A stretch of DNA of 64,000 bases, taken from the NCBI GenBank assembly GCA_947359465.1, contig OX375876.1, forward strand, positions 122,693,444 through 122,757,443, given 5' to 3'. The notes beneath the pieces are model-generated. The model saw nothing but the letters and a program-made list of their open reading frames with translations. It was not told where the DNA came from and searched no databases. This document shows positions 43,686 to 54,873 of this stretch, piece by piece (position 1 is the stretch's first letter; each line of letters begins with the position of its first letter). The position numbers were made by a program, and so were the translations under genes. This stretch comes from Metellina segmentata. Taxonomy: Eukaryota > Arthropoda > Arachnida > Araneae > Tetragnathidae.

Positions 43686-43930
43686 GGTAAGTAGGTAGTT
43701 GATTTAATATCCCACAGGAGCAACACAATGGGCTTTGGCGACTGTCCAGGATCAATCCCAAAAGGATTATAACATCTCGTAAATTTCAATCACGGTCAGA
43801 TGAAGAGGCCAACACATGAGCTGGCACCTCATACTCTAAACTTCCACACCATGAAAAACTTGAGGAAACTTCTATAAACTGAACGTGAACCAGCAACCCC
43901 ATACACGGTTGGATCGTGAGATGTTAATTC
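43686..43930 (-). mobile_element. SINE-A-like copy, diverged
   Basis: GGTAGTTGATTTAATATCCC tail, CAGGAGCAACACAATGGGC, GCCAACACATGAGCTGGCAC and CTAAACTTCCACACC are recognisable. The head is uncertain; ATACACGGTTGGATC may be the second head type. Confidence 0.65.
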
Positions 43931-43954
43931 CTGACTTAATCCACTGGGTTAACA

Positions 43955-44220
43955 GCCCCAGCATTTGGCAAGAAATTCCGCAGGACACACTCCGTTCTCT
44001 GTCTCTTCACATCCATCACCTCGTCATCAGACCGTGGTTCAAAATTACGAGGTGTTGTCCTCGGATCTTTCCCTTAAGGGATCGTCGTCAATAGCCCGTT
44101 GTGTTTCTCTAGTACGACGTTAACTAAAATTACCATTACCATTACTTCATATCCATCAATTTTTATCGTAATCGAACAACTCCTTCTTGGTGCATCGATT
44201 TTTCTGTTATCGAGTGTACA
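43955..44220 (+). mobile_element. Tc1 3' fragment interrupted by a SINE
   Basis: 43955-44018 encodes SIWQEIPQDTLRSL-like residues, a Tc1 C-terminal motif; 44145-44220 continues with the same non-coding end as the element at 42700. A SINE at 44019-44144 splits it. The rest of the element is missing. Confidence 0.75.
44019..44144 (+). mobile_element. SINE-A, 5'-truncated, with 14-bp target duplication
   Basis: Starts in the body (CCTCGTCATCAGACCGTGG) and ends with ATTACC repeats. CTTCACATCCATCA (44005-44018) and CTTCATATCCATCA (44145-44158) differ at one base. Confidence 0.92.
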
Positions 44221-44225
44221 TGGCT

Positions 44226-44310
44226 GCGGTAATGGATTTCGGGGCTGATCCCGAATCGCCGCCCCGTGTGTTGCTCAAGTGCGACGCTAATTACCTACCG
44301 ATCTACCTCA
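44226..44310 (+). mobile_element. SINE 3' fragment
   Basis: GGGGCTGATCCCGAATCGCC, GTGTGTTGCTCAAGTGCGAC and TTACCTACC are the SINE-A 3' region in diverged form. Confidence 0.7.
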
Positions 44311-45699
44311 AACAACGGCAGTCCAATTAATCTCTCCTACAAAGTGGAACCTTGTTTTTCTCTTCTGCGTGATCCCGGCGTCATCTTCGAGGAAGACGGA
44401 GCGATATTTCGTACTCGGCCCCACAAAACAACTATAATTCCATCCCAAAAATCAGTCCAATTTCACGCTTGGCGTGAAAATGGCTGTTTTGTTTCTGGTG
44501 AGGGATTTGTGTGCGGTGGGCTTCTTTTTGGGAAAATAAAGGGTTGTTCTGGGAAATAAATAATTGTGGCATTCGCGTGTGTCTAACGAGAAGCTGATGG
44601 GTCTTACCGGTATCATTGAGCGTACTTCGACTCTTTCGGGATTCTTTTTAATCGCTGTTGTCGATTTCGGGAGGTAAAACGATTTTGGGGATTTTTGTGT
44701 TGGGCTATTATATTTTTTACCATCCATGCCTCCCATCTATTCAACAGAAATTGGTTCGACGCCGGACGAGGGTTGGCCTGGAGGGGTGACATGATGCATA
44801 AAAGACACTACGTGAAACAAAACATCCTACGAAACCTTGAAACAAAAGGGGGAATACAAGCTATCCACGCTTGACATGATATAGACCAGACAAAACATCT
44901 TACACTGGTGATAAAGCATTATAGGAAATGCGAAACAAAAAATATATATATGTGCTTACGCAGAAAGGATTCAACGGTTAATTTAGGTAGTGTGCACACC
45001 AAGAGAGGAGACAGCGCTCCTCATACACCACTTAGTACGATCATTATTTTTTTATCCTTGCCAACCCCCGGTGATTACTACTCAATACCATTTGGTTTGC
45101 TTCGAAAACCAACACTCCTTTCACACAGTTTTTAATCTCCTGCGACGGCGAAACTATTTTAATAATTCGCATATTCTTGATTGGAATTTCAGGCCATGTC
45201 GTCACAGCGAGTTTCACCAAGGCCGTTTCACGTTTCATCTTCAAGATGAACGTTTGTACACTATCGCAAAATTATACTTTTCATCGCATCGAATTTATTT
45301 TTAAACCAATTTTAGAAATAATTATATCATAAGAAAAATGCATTCTAAGATTTCGCGTGGTATTTTCAAATTTTAAAACTAATAGTATTAATCTATAGAT
45401 CTGACAGTTTTAGTTTTGTATCGGAAATTACAATCTTAAAAATACGAAATGTGTATGGCCCACTTTTAATCGCATCGAATTTTTACTAACCACTTTCGAA
45501 AACAATTCTGCCATAAGAGTACATTCTAAGGTTTCCATTGATGTTTTCAAATTTAAAAATTAATAGTATCAAGCTATAGATATGACAGTTTTAACAACAA
45601 ATAACGAAAATTTCCCAAAATTCCGAAATTTGTATGTCCAACGTTTACTTACATCGAATTTTATCCTACACCTGACTCTTGACATCAATTGGCGAGCAA
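44311..45699. other. Intergenic, no supported gene
   Basis: 44266-44559 (plus) and 44452-44736 (minus) overlap as open frames. A short inexact duplication lies at about 45280-45440 and 45460-45610 (CATCGAATTT, AATAGTATTAATCTATAGAT). Nothing else was recognised. Confidence 0.45.
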
Positions 45700-45823
45700 C
45701 ACAATAGGTAGGTAAGTATTCAATTTACATCGCACTGGAGCAACACACAGGCTATTGACGATGGTTCAGGATCAAGCCCGAAGGCAAATATCCGAGACAC
45801 ATGACAACACCAAGCAATTTTGT
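45700..45823 (-). mobile_element. SINE-A tail fragment, old
   Basis: TAGGTAGGTAAGTATTCAAT tail, GCACTGGAGCAACACACAGG and GGTTCAGGATCAAGCCCG. Body and head are missing. Confidence 0.7.
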
Positions 45824-45837
45824 CCTATTGCATCATG

Positions 45838-46034
45838 TCACAACTCACGTTGGGTTGGCGTGGAAGTTTGGAGAGTGGGGTGCCAGCTCAGGTGTTTTCT
45901 TCGTCATCTGACCGTGGTTCAAAATTACGAAGTGTTGTCCTCGGATCTTTCCCTTACGGGACTGATCCCGGACCGTCGTCAATAGCCCGTTGTGTTGCTC
46001 TAGTACGACGTTAACTAAAAAATTACCAAAATTA
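45838..46034 (+). mobile_element. SINE-A, 5'-truncated, with 14-bp target duplication
   Basis: Runs from CACGTTGGGTTGGCGTGG to the ATTACC tail. CCTATTGCATCATG flanks it exactly at 45824-45837 and 46035-46048. Confidence 0.93.
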
Positions 46035-46063
46035 CCTATTGCATCATGCATTTTTGTCCTATT

Positions 46064-46101
46064 TGCATCATGTCCCGTCCTATAGGACGGGACATGATGC
46101 A
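46064..46101. repeat. Perfect 38-bp palindrome without spacer
   Basis: The two halves are exact reverse complements; the centre is CCTATAGG and the arm contains GCATCATGTCCCGT. It lies 15 bp after the SINE duplication, whose GCATCATG it partly repeats. Confidence 0.9.
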
Positions 46102-46273
46102 TATTGCAATCAGAATGTTTTTTTATCCTCCGGTAGATGGAAGTAATTTAAAGGTCACGTTACAACTAGTATTGGTTACATGATCCTGATCTCATAAAAA
46201 GGTTACCATTACAAACTCTACTTTTATATCTTCTCTATGACACAACCTCACTGAGCCACGGAAACCTCATTGG

Positions 46274-46440
46274 TAGGTAGAGAGTTGAATTAGTGTCATA
46301 CTAGAGCAACACAGCAGGGCTATTGGCGAAGGCTCGGGATCAATCCCGAAGTGAATGTTTCAAGGACAGCACCTCGTAATTTTGCACCAAGGCCATAGAA
46401 TTAGTTCAACAACTGAGCCGACCTCAACAAATTTATGAAA
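46274..46440 (-). mobile_element. SINE-A fragment, diverged
   Basis: GGTAGGTAGAGAGTTGAATT tail, ATACTAGAGCAACACAGCAG, CACCTCGTAATTTTGCACC; head missing. Confidence 0.7.
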
Positions 46441-46469
46441 ACAAATTTTAAAGGGTTCAATCTTTACGG

Positions 46470-46610
46470 TAGGTAGGTAGTTAATTAACGTCGCACTTGA
46501 GTAACACAATGGGCTATGTAGACGGTCCGGGATCAATCCTTAAGGGAAAGACCCAGGGACAACGTAATTTTGAACCAAGGTCAGATGAAGACCAAGCTGC
46601 CAATTGCAGC
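46470..46610 (-). mobile_element. SINE-A fragment
   Basis: GGTAGGTAGGTAGTTAATTA tail, GGTCCGGGATCAATCC and TAATTTTGAACCAAGGTCAG. It breaks off near 46600. Confidence 0.75.
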
Positions 46611-47661
46611 AGGTGGGAAAAGGAAAATATGTCAGTATTTTCAATCTTAGAAGGATGTCCTGTTTCTACCCGAAATGGAATGAACTCACCCTGGGTGGAG
46701 GTTTGCCGAATCTCTTTCCATGATAGGCACACTATACTTGACAATTAAGAATTCTTATTTTGCTTGAACTCCATTTCCAACTAAATACACCCCATGAATT
46801 GTGAAGGATGTAAAAAGAGTTAAGGGACGCAAAAAGAGGTAATCGAAATAATTGCCAAATCAAGCGTGTTCAATTCTTTTGTCCGCGAAATAAACTTTTT
46901 CGGTCATTTGCAGCAATCCCACGAAACTTACTTTTTATGTCCTGCCAATTACGTTTAAATGAGCAAGATGCGCCAAACGCAACCGTGAAGCTTTGGATAA
47001 TTAGTAATTTGTCATTCTCACTTCAATTCTTTTCGTTCGCTTATTTTTCGGAATAACTCTTCACTCATTTGTTGGAAGAGAGACAAACGAAAGTGAGTGA
47101 CGTTAACATTTTAATTAATCGAGAATTAGCATCCCATGCGTTTGACAGTGACCGTTTCAAGATTGGCATCCGGACTGTGACCGTCTTCATTTTGAAAAGC
47201 ATGATTTCACCCCATTGGATAAAACCTGTTATTCCCTTTCGGGGCTTTAATAACACAAGCATCACAGAAAATAGAATGACCACATGGACTTCATCTTAGG
47301 GTTACTATATTATTATTTTGAAACCGGAACATTTTAAAGTAGGTTTACCATATTTCTTCGTTCAAAACGAGATATTTTTGCAGGGGTGCGATAAATTAGT
47401 ACTCTTACCCTGATTTTAATAGATTCTGGGCATGAAAACTTTAAACTGTAGGTCTGATTCTAATTTACCCTCATTTCATAGGAGATGACCGCGGAGCTAT
47501 AGTTAAATTTATGTAATGATTGTAATTTATCTGTTGTTTTCCATACATTCCTGTTTGAAAACCAAAATGCTTTTGAAAATTACCACTTCTAACAATTTAT
47601 CGCAAAATTACCATCAGCCAAATCTATTATTATACGCATATTTCAATGTCGGAACAAGTAC
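46611..47661. other. Intergenic, no supported gene
   Basis: A GCAGGGGTGCGATA remnant at about 47380-47391 may be the terminus of an M1 MITE. 47065-47299 is open on both strands. Nothing else was recognised. Confidence 0.45.
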
Positions 47662-47671
47662 TGTTCATTCA

Positions 47672-47806
47672 CGTCATCTGACCGAGGTTTAAAATTAAGT
47701 GGTGTTGTCCTACAATCTTTCCCATTGGGATTGATCCCGGACCGTCGTCAATAACGCGTTGTTTGCTGCTCCAGTACGATGTTAATTAAAATACCAACAT
47801 ACCTGT
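47672..47806 (+). mobile_element. SINE-A, 5'-truncated, with 10-bp target duplication
   Basis: Starts at CGTCATCTGACCGAGG and ends with an ATACC-type tail. TGTTCATTCA flanks it at 47662-47671 and 47807-47816. Confidence 0.88.
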
Positions 47807-47816
47807 TGTTCATTCA

Positions 47817-48462
47817 AACTAACATGAGCACTCAACTCCGTTGCTATGGTTTACTGAAGGCAGTTTAAAGGGAGGTGGAAATTTCTGCAGATAAAAATAA
47901 ATTTTGCACTGCTTCCAAGAGATCAACGTCATTGTTAGAGCGTTTGTACACATCGACAATTATCGGATGTCGAAGTCGGAAACTTTCAAATTATATTGTC
48001 TTATATTGGTACCTCGCACAGGACACCTTCCGATATTATCGGATCCGCAAATATACTATCTGACATTTTGAATTGTCGGAACGGTCTGCTTAACCGGACC
48101 GTTAAATATTCAGTGTGCTTGCGCTTTGCATTCCAGAATTGCAGTTGCTTACATATTCATCTGCATTATAGTCGCAGTAATCGACTTCTCACGTTTTAAA
48201 TTATTGAAGTGATACAAAAATGAGTGTTAAAACTTATATTACTTAACGGAGCAAAAAACTTCGAACTAAACGCTTCTTCTACATTCTTCTATCGTACGGC
48301 TATTAGTGAATGTATCCAAAAGCGTCTATAATTTATACGCTTTCGCAAGTACATCTAGGACAAAATAACAATTTATTTTTTAAATGATACAGTCATATTC
48401 ACTTTAATAGTCAAGGTTATAATAGTTATATTCAAGGAAAATAATGAAAATAGTCATTGGAA
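47817..48462. other. Intergenic, no feature recognised
   Basis: Short open stretches near 47875-48199 lack recognisable domains. Confidence 0.45.
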
Positions 48463-49019
48463 TCTCTACTATTATAAAAGGAAGTGTTTACTAGTCTGTC
48501 TGTTTCGCGTCCGCAAAATCCAGCAATGAGATTTGGCACACAGGTAGTCCAAATTTTTTGCAATTTTTGGGTCGCGGCGAAATTTTAAAATTCAATCTAG
48601 AAGATTTTTAAATGAATTTATTAGTTTTATTCTCTGCCTGCTTCTTCAAACGCGTTTCGTCCGAACGAAAGAAGAAGCCCCCTGAAATGAACTTTTTCTA
48701 CCACACGTGACATTTTTTAATATTTTCGCAAGAGATTGTGACGTCACGAAAACTTTCTGTTTAAAAAAAAATGCATATTCTGCCCTTTGCGTTAAAAAAA
48801 AAAAGAAACAGATTACATTTCCTGTCCTCTTTTCGGCGAATGAGAGCGATAAATAAAAAACATATTGACTGGGTTTGTTAATTTTTTTTTCGTAAAATCG
48901 GAACTGCTAAAGATAGATTAAAAATTTCAACGGACTTGAAATCTGCGGAAAATTTTACACCAGTTTAATACCTTACACCACGGGCACGGGCAACGCAGGG
49001 CTAGCCACGCAGTGGCTTG
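48463..49019 (+). mobile_element. Non-autonomous Helitron (Helitron-1, copy 2), 557 bp
   Basis: Begins TCTCTACTATTATAAAAGG after A and ends GCAGTGGCTTG before T. The CTTG end is one change from the CTAG of the other copy. A stem GCCAC-GCA-GTGGC sits at the 3' end, and CACGGGCACGGGCAACGC precedes it. CAATGAGATTTGGCACACAG near the 5' end is typical of some arthropod Helitrons, by recollection. Confidence 0.85.
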
Positions 49020-49020
49020 T

Positions 49021-50929
49021 AATAGATATTTTTAAAGGGAATAAAGTTAAATTGAAGATTTTTTCAAAGGTATTGATAATTTTGTGATTAGAATCTTGGT
49101 ATATCCTTTCCAATTTGATTGACTTTAAGAAAATATAATTAAATGAAACTGAATGTTCAAAAAAAGGTTCAGTGTGGATTAGTCTTATCTATTGACGATC
49201 GCATCCTTTATTCACCAGGAGCAAGGATTTGTAAAATAAATGCATTCAAAAACGCTGGAATGAGACAGGTAGATATAACTCTTTTAACATATTCCCAATC
49301 ACACAATTACAAGGCTTATTTTGTATTATTATTCATATTTACTGTACACGAGAATAAATGCTGCTTCAATAAACGTTCCTAACAATTTAAAAACAATTGT
49401 TTCACACCTTTTGCCTGTTACAGCTGCTAAAAGGACCCCTTTGATAGAACGTGGCAACTATTTCTTGACATCCAACGTTTCTCGCATATCAATATAGCAT
49501 TGAGAACTTATAAATGATAAAATTGCTTGTATCAAAACAATAATAGGATAACTACCATTTCCCCCTATCATGTGGAAGGGAAAAATTCTAAGGAATTTGA
49601 AACGTAAAAGGTTTACATTTATGTATGAGGTTTTGTTTCTGCATCTTTTAATGAGGTCTCCAACCTTGCCCTGTGACTTCAAAATAATATTGTGAATGAC
49701 CTCTTATCTGGAGCACATTCGTTACCATCTTTTGTTGGTGAACCCTCGCCAATGGAAAGATTACTAATAAATTCAATTATTGTGTTGTCTACGAAGAAGA
49801 AAAGAAAGCCCTTAAACTGGGTTTGGGAGAAAGTCATCCTTTTGTTCACCGACGACTGTTAAAAATAATCGTACACAGGTGTCAAATGCAAATGTCTCCA
49901 TTCGTAATACCTCTCTTTAATCCTTCTAAGAGAATAAAAGAATTAATTTAGGCATTTAAGAGAAGAACTTTAATTAGGCTATGTATGAGAACTTGTACGA
50001 AAGCTTCACTGAAGTGGAATAATATACTACAAACCCCACAAAGCAAACGACCTTTTGCTGTTGCTTCGTTGGGTTTGGGAAGTTTTTCGAATGAATTCGA
50101 GGAATAAAATACTAGCTGGAATAATATGCCATTAAAACCCGCACTTTTATTTCTTCCAGGAATGATACCAATTTTTCAAAACTATCGATTTAAATTATTC
50201 CCACATTCATACATTTGCTTAAAAAGTTAAGTTTTTGTTCTAAACGTAGATTGTTTGGCCTTTGTATTACAGGTTAAGCATTTCATGAAAGTCTTTTCTG
50301 ACAAACTAATTGCAAGTAGCAGTAGTGTTTCTGCGGCTGAACGGTGTTTACTAAACAGTGTGACTACGACAAAAAGTAATTCGACCTTGGATCAGTCGAT
50401 TTTTGAAAACGTGCGAAACATTGTTAGGGGAAGGCTACCTTACGTAGAAGTAATAATGGCGATCGTCTTGACACCTTTTTTCCCCCCGAGAATGAGTCAT
50501 CTTTGCCGTCGCTTTCGTACCGAACGATAAACACAACACCATAGTACGCGCTAAAGACTCGAATTGTGAAGGCGATTTGTTTTTGCTACTACCAGTCCCC
50601 TAATTTAACAAATAGACTCATTGGACTCACTGTTACGGCATTGGTGACTAATTTAGTTTATATCAACTCCTAAAGAAATATATCTGCATGTTTAAAATAC
50701 TGGAACACATAAATACAAACAGAAACAAATTTCCGGTAATTTCATTGTCAGAAGTGACACACATTACTTAAAAAGCTTGTTTTGCATATTTTATTTACTC
50801 GCATGAAACAAAATTATACCAATCATTGCTTAGCGTAGAATCGGGTGAACAGAAGAATTTTTGAATTACACAGCAATATACGGCCCTTTTTTGTACACTT
50901 AAAATTATGATTAATACCTTAAAAATCCG
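49021..50929. other. Intergenic, no supported gene
   Basis: Open stretches 49143-49382, 49458-49682 (minus) and 50255-50530 have no recognisable domain; no repeat was found. Confidence 0.45.
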
Positions 50930-51297
50930 GTGGTTGGACGGCAACGCTCCATGTCATGTTGCAGCTTCTGTCAAGCAGTGGTATCATAGTTATGAATGTA
51001 AAACGTCTTCCATGGCCTGCTCAGTAACCAACTTAAACCCCATAGAACATTTGGTGGGACGCGTTAGAGCGCGACGCTTACGGACCAAGGATCCACGGCC
51101 GAAATCTACAGAGCTCAGTTGGTGACATTCTTGCAGCAGGAATGGACACAAATACCCATAGCTGTGTATCAAATCCTTGTTGAAAGTATGCCCAGAAGGG
51201 TCGCTAGTGTCATTGCAGCACTTGGTGGACCATCCCCCTATTAAAGAATGTATTCTTTCCCTTATATCATCTCGTTCTCCATTATTGTAGGGTAGTG
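50930..51297 (+). mobile_element. Deleted Tc1-like element, 5'-truncated (copy T3)
   Basis: Carries the C-terminal transposase region (APCHVAASVKQWY, LNPIEHL with the catalytic Glu, ESMPRRVASVIAA) with shifts and stops, and the 3' terminus TATTGTAGGGTAGTG followed by TA (51298-51299). The 5' terminus was not found. Confidence 0.82.
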
Positions 51298-51299
51298 TA

Positions 51300-51884
51300 T
51301 ATATCGGGAAAAAAATCTGTGCCAAGATTTTGAATTAAAAAATAAGCAGCTTAAAATTGAGGCGTTGAACCGCTCATAATTTAGTATAGTCCAATGAGTT
51401 TTGTTTCCCACAAATTTCTGCATCTCTGGAAAAATTAAAAAATGATGCATAATTGAGGCTATAAATTTACGTGAACTGAATAAATGTGTTTTCAAGAGGT
51501 GTGTTTGTACACATTTTAATGTTTTCTTAACAGATACGAATAGAATTTCATTCATAGTTACACATTTGATACGAACAAAATTATTTTGAATCACTCGAGA
51601 GGCAAGAAAATGTTTTTGGAAAAGTTATCACAAATTGAATGCTTTAAAAGCTAGTTTATTTCATGCAAGAAAAAATTGCATCTGTCGCAAAAAAGGCGTT
51701 AATGCAGGAGAAAGTATTTCGTGTGTTACCGCTAGAGCTCGAAAGTCGTTAATGTGCACATTACGTAGCTGATCTGTAGATTAACTGATTTGCTCCGTTA
51801 ACGTGTGGAATCAAGAGTATTTATTTGTAATTTTCATTCCTGTACAGATGGGTCGATACTAAACATTTCTCATCAGCAAGAAAT
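51300..51884. other. Intergenic, no feature recognised
   Basis: A 110-codon open stretch on the minus strand (51262-51594) overlaps the Tc1-like terminus and has no domain. Confidence 0.45.
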
Positions 51885-52002
51885 AAAATTTTATATACAT
51901 ATTTAAATTTTATATACATATTTAAATTTTATATACATATTTAAATTTTATATACATATTTAAATTTTATATACATATTTAAATTTTATATACATATTTA
52001 AT
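51885..52002. repeat. 19-bp AT-only tandem repeat, about six units
   Basis: Unit ATTTTATATACATATTTAA repeated without visible change. Pure repeats of this kind are usually polymorphic. Confidence 0.95.
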
Positions 52003-52319
52003 TATTTCATAACATCGTGCAACATACGAGACAAAATAGTAATCTCAAGTCGGAGTAAGAAATCATCACTATGACCGGAAACGATTCGTTACAAGTTCTC
52101 AAAGTTCGATTTATTATTTTTACTATTCCAAGTCTTTATCAATGCACTGTTTATAACGGCGCGTTCTCACGCATCAAGTTTAATGAACCGATTATAGTTT
52201 ATCAACAAAAGTTGAATGAAAAAAACTATTGTGAGAACCTTTGTTTCAATAGAGTTGATACACTTTTTAGTGGATCAAGAAATCTTTGACCCAAGGCGCT
52301 TTCTCACGAATCAAGCTTA
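52003..52319. other. Intergenic with a short direct repeat
   Basis: GGCGCGTTCTCACGCATCAAG (about 52158) and GGCGCTTTCTCACGAATCAAG (about 52295) are related. They may be termini of another element, but I could not find the partner ends. Confidence 0.4.
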
Positions 52320-52805
52320 GGTCCGATGCGCGTATATGTTTTCCAACGTGAAGCGCCACTGCGACAACGCAAGTGCGGTCTGAGATACATTAGATCCAAT
52401 AGAGTAGTACACATACCTCCGGCCCCGCTGCGGCGACGCACGTCCAACTCGCGTGCAATTTGTACCGCAGTTCCCCACGGCGCCGTAGGTCTCCGGTCTC
52501 AAGTACGCTGTATTCATAAATAAATGGAATATAAATAATAATTAATTATTAATTAATATTTCGATTACTGGGAGTACAAAAAGTAAATTTTGAAACAAAA
52601 TAGACGTTACTGGATACAACCATTAATGAATTATTATTTACATTCCATTTATTTATGAAAACAAGGTACTTCAGAACGGAGACGCGTGTGCGGCGAGCTG
52701 CGGCGCCGGAGACATATGTGCGCTTCTCCATTGGATCTAATGTATCTCAGACAGCACTTGGGCAGCGGCGCCGCACGTTGAAAAACCGGATGTGTGCACC
52801 GGGCC
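52320..52805. mobile_element. Harbinger-type MITE, 486 bp, worn left end
   Basis: The right end GGATGTGTGCACCGGGCC is intact and followed by TAA; the left end (GGTCCGATGCGCGTATATG) is mutated and preceded by TTA. The interior matches the copies at 540 and 29202 (CTGAGATACATTAGATCCAA, GGTACTTCAGAACGG). Confidence 0.82.
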
Positions 52806-52949
52806 TAAAGTTGATTAATAAAAGTTGAATATGACTTGAATCAGTCTTCGTTCACACATTTTAATAGAAACTGATCAACAATTTCAGTTTTAAAATGGCG
52901 TCGAAAGCAACTGCGCGTGAAGTTGTACAGATCAGTTTCTTTAAAAGAA

Positions 52950-53360
52950 CTAAAAAAAATGTATTAAACATGGGAAAAAATCGTAAGAAATGTCATTTTT
53001 GGGTGAGGCAATAGATTTTAAGAAGAAATCGACTGGGAGCTTCAGAAACCTTTGCTGAAGGAACTAGCATTAGAGGATACAGAGGGATATAGAAATCATT
53101 TAAGAATGTATGAAGAAAAATTTGACGAACTGCTGTTTAAAGTTCAGGATAATAAAGAGTTCAGGTTCATAAAGAAACATGATACGATGCGACAAGCAAT
53201 CTCCCCAAAATTAAAGCTACAAGTAACTTTAAGATATTTAGCTACACGATATTCTTTTTAACGCTTGCTTCTGTATACCGAGTACCTGAAAACCCCATTT
53301 CACATTTTTTTTATGGAAGTTTGTACGGCAATATATGATGCTTTACAAGATTTTATTAAA
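52950..53360 (+). pseudogene. Harbinger transposase N-terminal fragment
   Basis: FWVRQ with a stop and then a shifted LGASETF-like part precede the open piece 53052-53261, with LLKELALEDTEGYRN-like, RMYEEKFDELLFKV and RQAISPKLKLQVTLRYLAT motifs. This order (WVR, ELR/YR, FRM-E-FD-LL, LA-TLRYLA-G) is the N-terminal part of PIF/Harbinger (HARBI1-like) transposases. The catalytic DDE domain is absent. The fragment ends near ATTAAAGTAAGT, a possible splice donor. It faces an inverted copy at 53530-53865 and lies beside a Harbinger MITE. Confidence 0.75.
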
Positions 53361-53529
53361 GTAAGTATAAGAACAATAACTGCGAGGAAAATGTTAGTCG
53401 TTGTCAGTTTTAAATGAATCGCGCAACAGAGAACAATGTGGGGATGATTTGCAGGATCTGATATACTTCCTAAAGCTCTAACTAATATCTTATACTAAAA
53501 TTTATTACTTTAGTTAGTAAAATATTAGG

Positions 53530-53865
53530 TATATTTTAATAAAATCTAGTAAAGCATCGTATATTGCGGAACAAACTTCCATCAAAAATTTGAAATCGTA
53601 TTTTTAGGTACTCGGTATCAGAAGCAGGCGTTGAAAAGGAATCTCCAGAAGTTATGTATCTTAACGTTACTTGCAGCTTTAATTTGGATGAGATTGCTTG
53701 TCGCATAACTGTATAATGTTTCTTTATACGATCCTAAGCTTTAAACACAGCAGTTTATCAGTTTTTTCTTCAGACATTCTTAAAATATTTCTATATCCTT
53801 CTTTATCCTCTAATGCTAGTTCCTTCAGCAAAGTTTCTGAAGCGCCCAATTAATTTTTTTAAATC
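53530..53865 (-). pseudogene. Inverted copy of the Harbinger transposase fragment
   Basis: The minus strand repeats the 53010-53360 segment with substitutions (TTCCTTCAGCAAAGTTTCTGA, CTTTAATTTGGATGAGATTG and TAAAGCATCGTATATTGCGG on the plus strand). Frame is broken repeatedly. The two copies converge around a spacer of about 170 bp. Confidence 0.75.
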
Positions 53866-53956
53866 CATTGGCTCATTTAAAATGATAACAGTTAACAATT
53901 CCAAATTTAGAACATTGCATTAACATAAAGATGAATCCATTTTATGTGATACTTGT

Positions 53957-54079
53957 ACAAACACAGATACAAAATCGAATATAGACAGATTTTGCCTCAG
54001 AAGGGTCCAAAACGGATAGAAAACATGAAATATGTAAAAAATATTCAATGTACAAACACTCCATTCTTATTTATGTAGA
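53957..54079 (-). mobile_element. Helitron-2 5' end fragment (copy C)
   Basis: On the minus strand it begins TCTACATAAATAAGAATGG after A, then GGACCCTTCTGAGGCAAAATC, matching the 5' ends of copies A and B. It is short, with an internal deletion, and its 3' end was not found. Confidence 0.6.
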
Positions 54080-54873
54080 TAAGAAGGAAAAACCTTCTCA
54101 ATTTAGGTATGTAGGATAACTTATTTTATGAATTAATTTAGGAAAGTTTATCTGAAGTGAATTGGAGAAATCAAATGCTAGCAGAGAAAAAGAATACGAA
54201 AAAAACTTGTAATTTTATTTCAACAATTGAAAAACATCGTTTTAGGTTATTCTATTTGTGTTTCCGAGTTCGATCTGCGTATGCAAAACGTAGCTTGTTT
54301 ATAGAACTGGAATACCGTATTCCATTTGAAATTTTAGCGAATAACGAAGATAATTCTAGAGAATATTGTACGATAACTTGCAAAATGGTGTTTTGTATCC
54401 ACCTTTATTAATCGAATCTAATTGGGAAAATATCGATTATTATATTGATACCTGACTGCATTGTGGTCTCTAATTAATTTCTACGTGAAAACGGAACACT
54501 ACTAACATTTAAAAAAAATTAATGCTACAATCTCCAAATTCAATAAAATCTTTTAATTACCTGAGTTAAAAAACGCGTTTCATCAAATACTACTATACCA
54601 GATAATAATTCAAAACTCGAATTAGGTAATGCTTCTCTGTGAATTTACATTAAATTAAAATTACTAAAATGATGTGACAGCAGCGAAACAGTTTACAGAA
54701 AAAAGGATAATGAAAACAGCAAACGATTACGATGAAACAAAAAATAACAATCTTTCAAATTCAATAAAAATTGCTTTAGTTAACCACGTTTATGTGCTTT
54801 CGCACCTGTATCCGATTCCAGTGTAATCCTAAATTATTATTTGGCTTAGGCCTTCTGTCGAATTTATTCTTAA
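54080..54873. other. Intergenic, no supported gene
   Basis: An 84-codon open stretch (54157-54411) has no recognisable domain. Confidence 0.4.

Noticed and set aside
47380..47391. GCAGGGGTGCGATA considered as another M1 MITE
   Set aside because: Only one terminus-like stretch of about 14 bp; no interior or second end was found.
52158..52316. Direct GGCGC-TTCTCACG repeats as ends of a larger Harbinger element
   Set aside because: No inverted partner end was found within the window, so boundaries cannot be supported.
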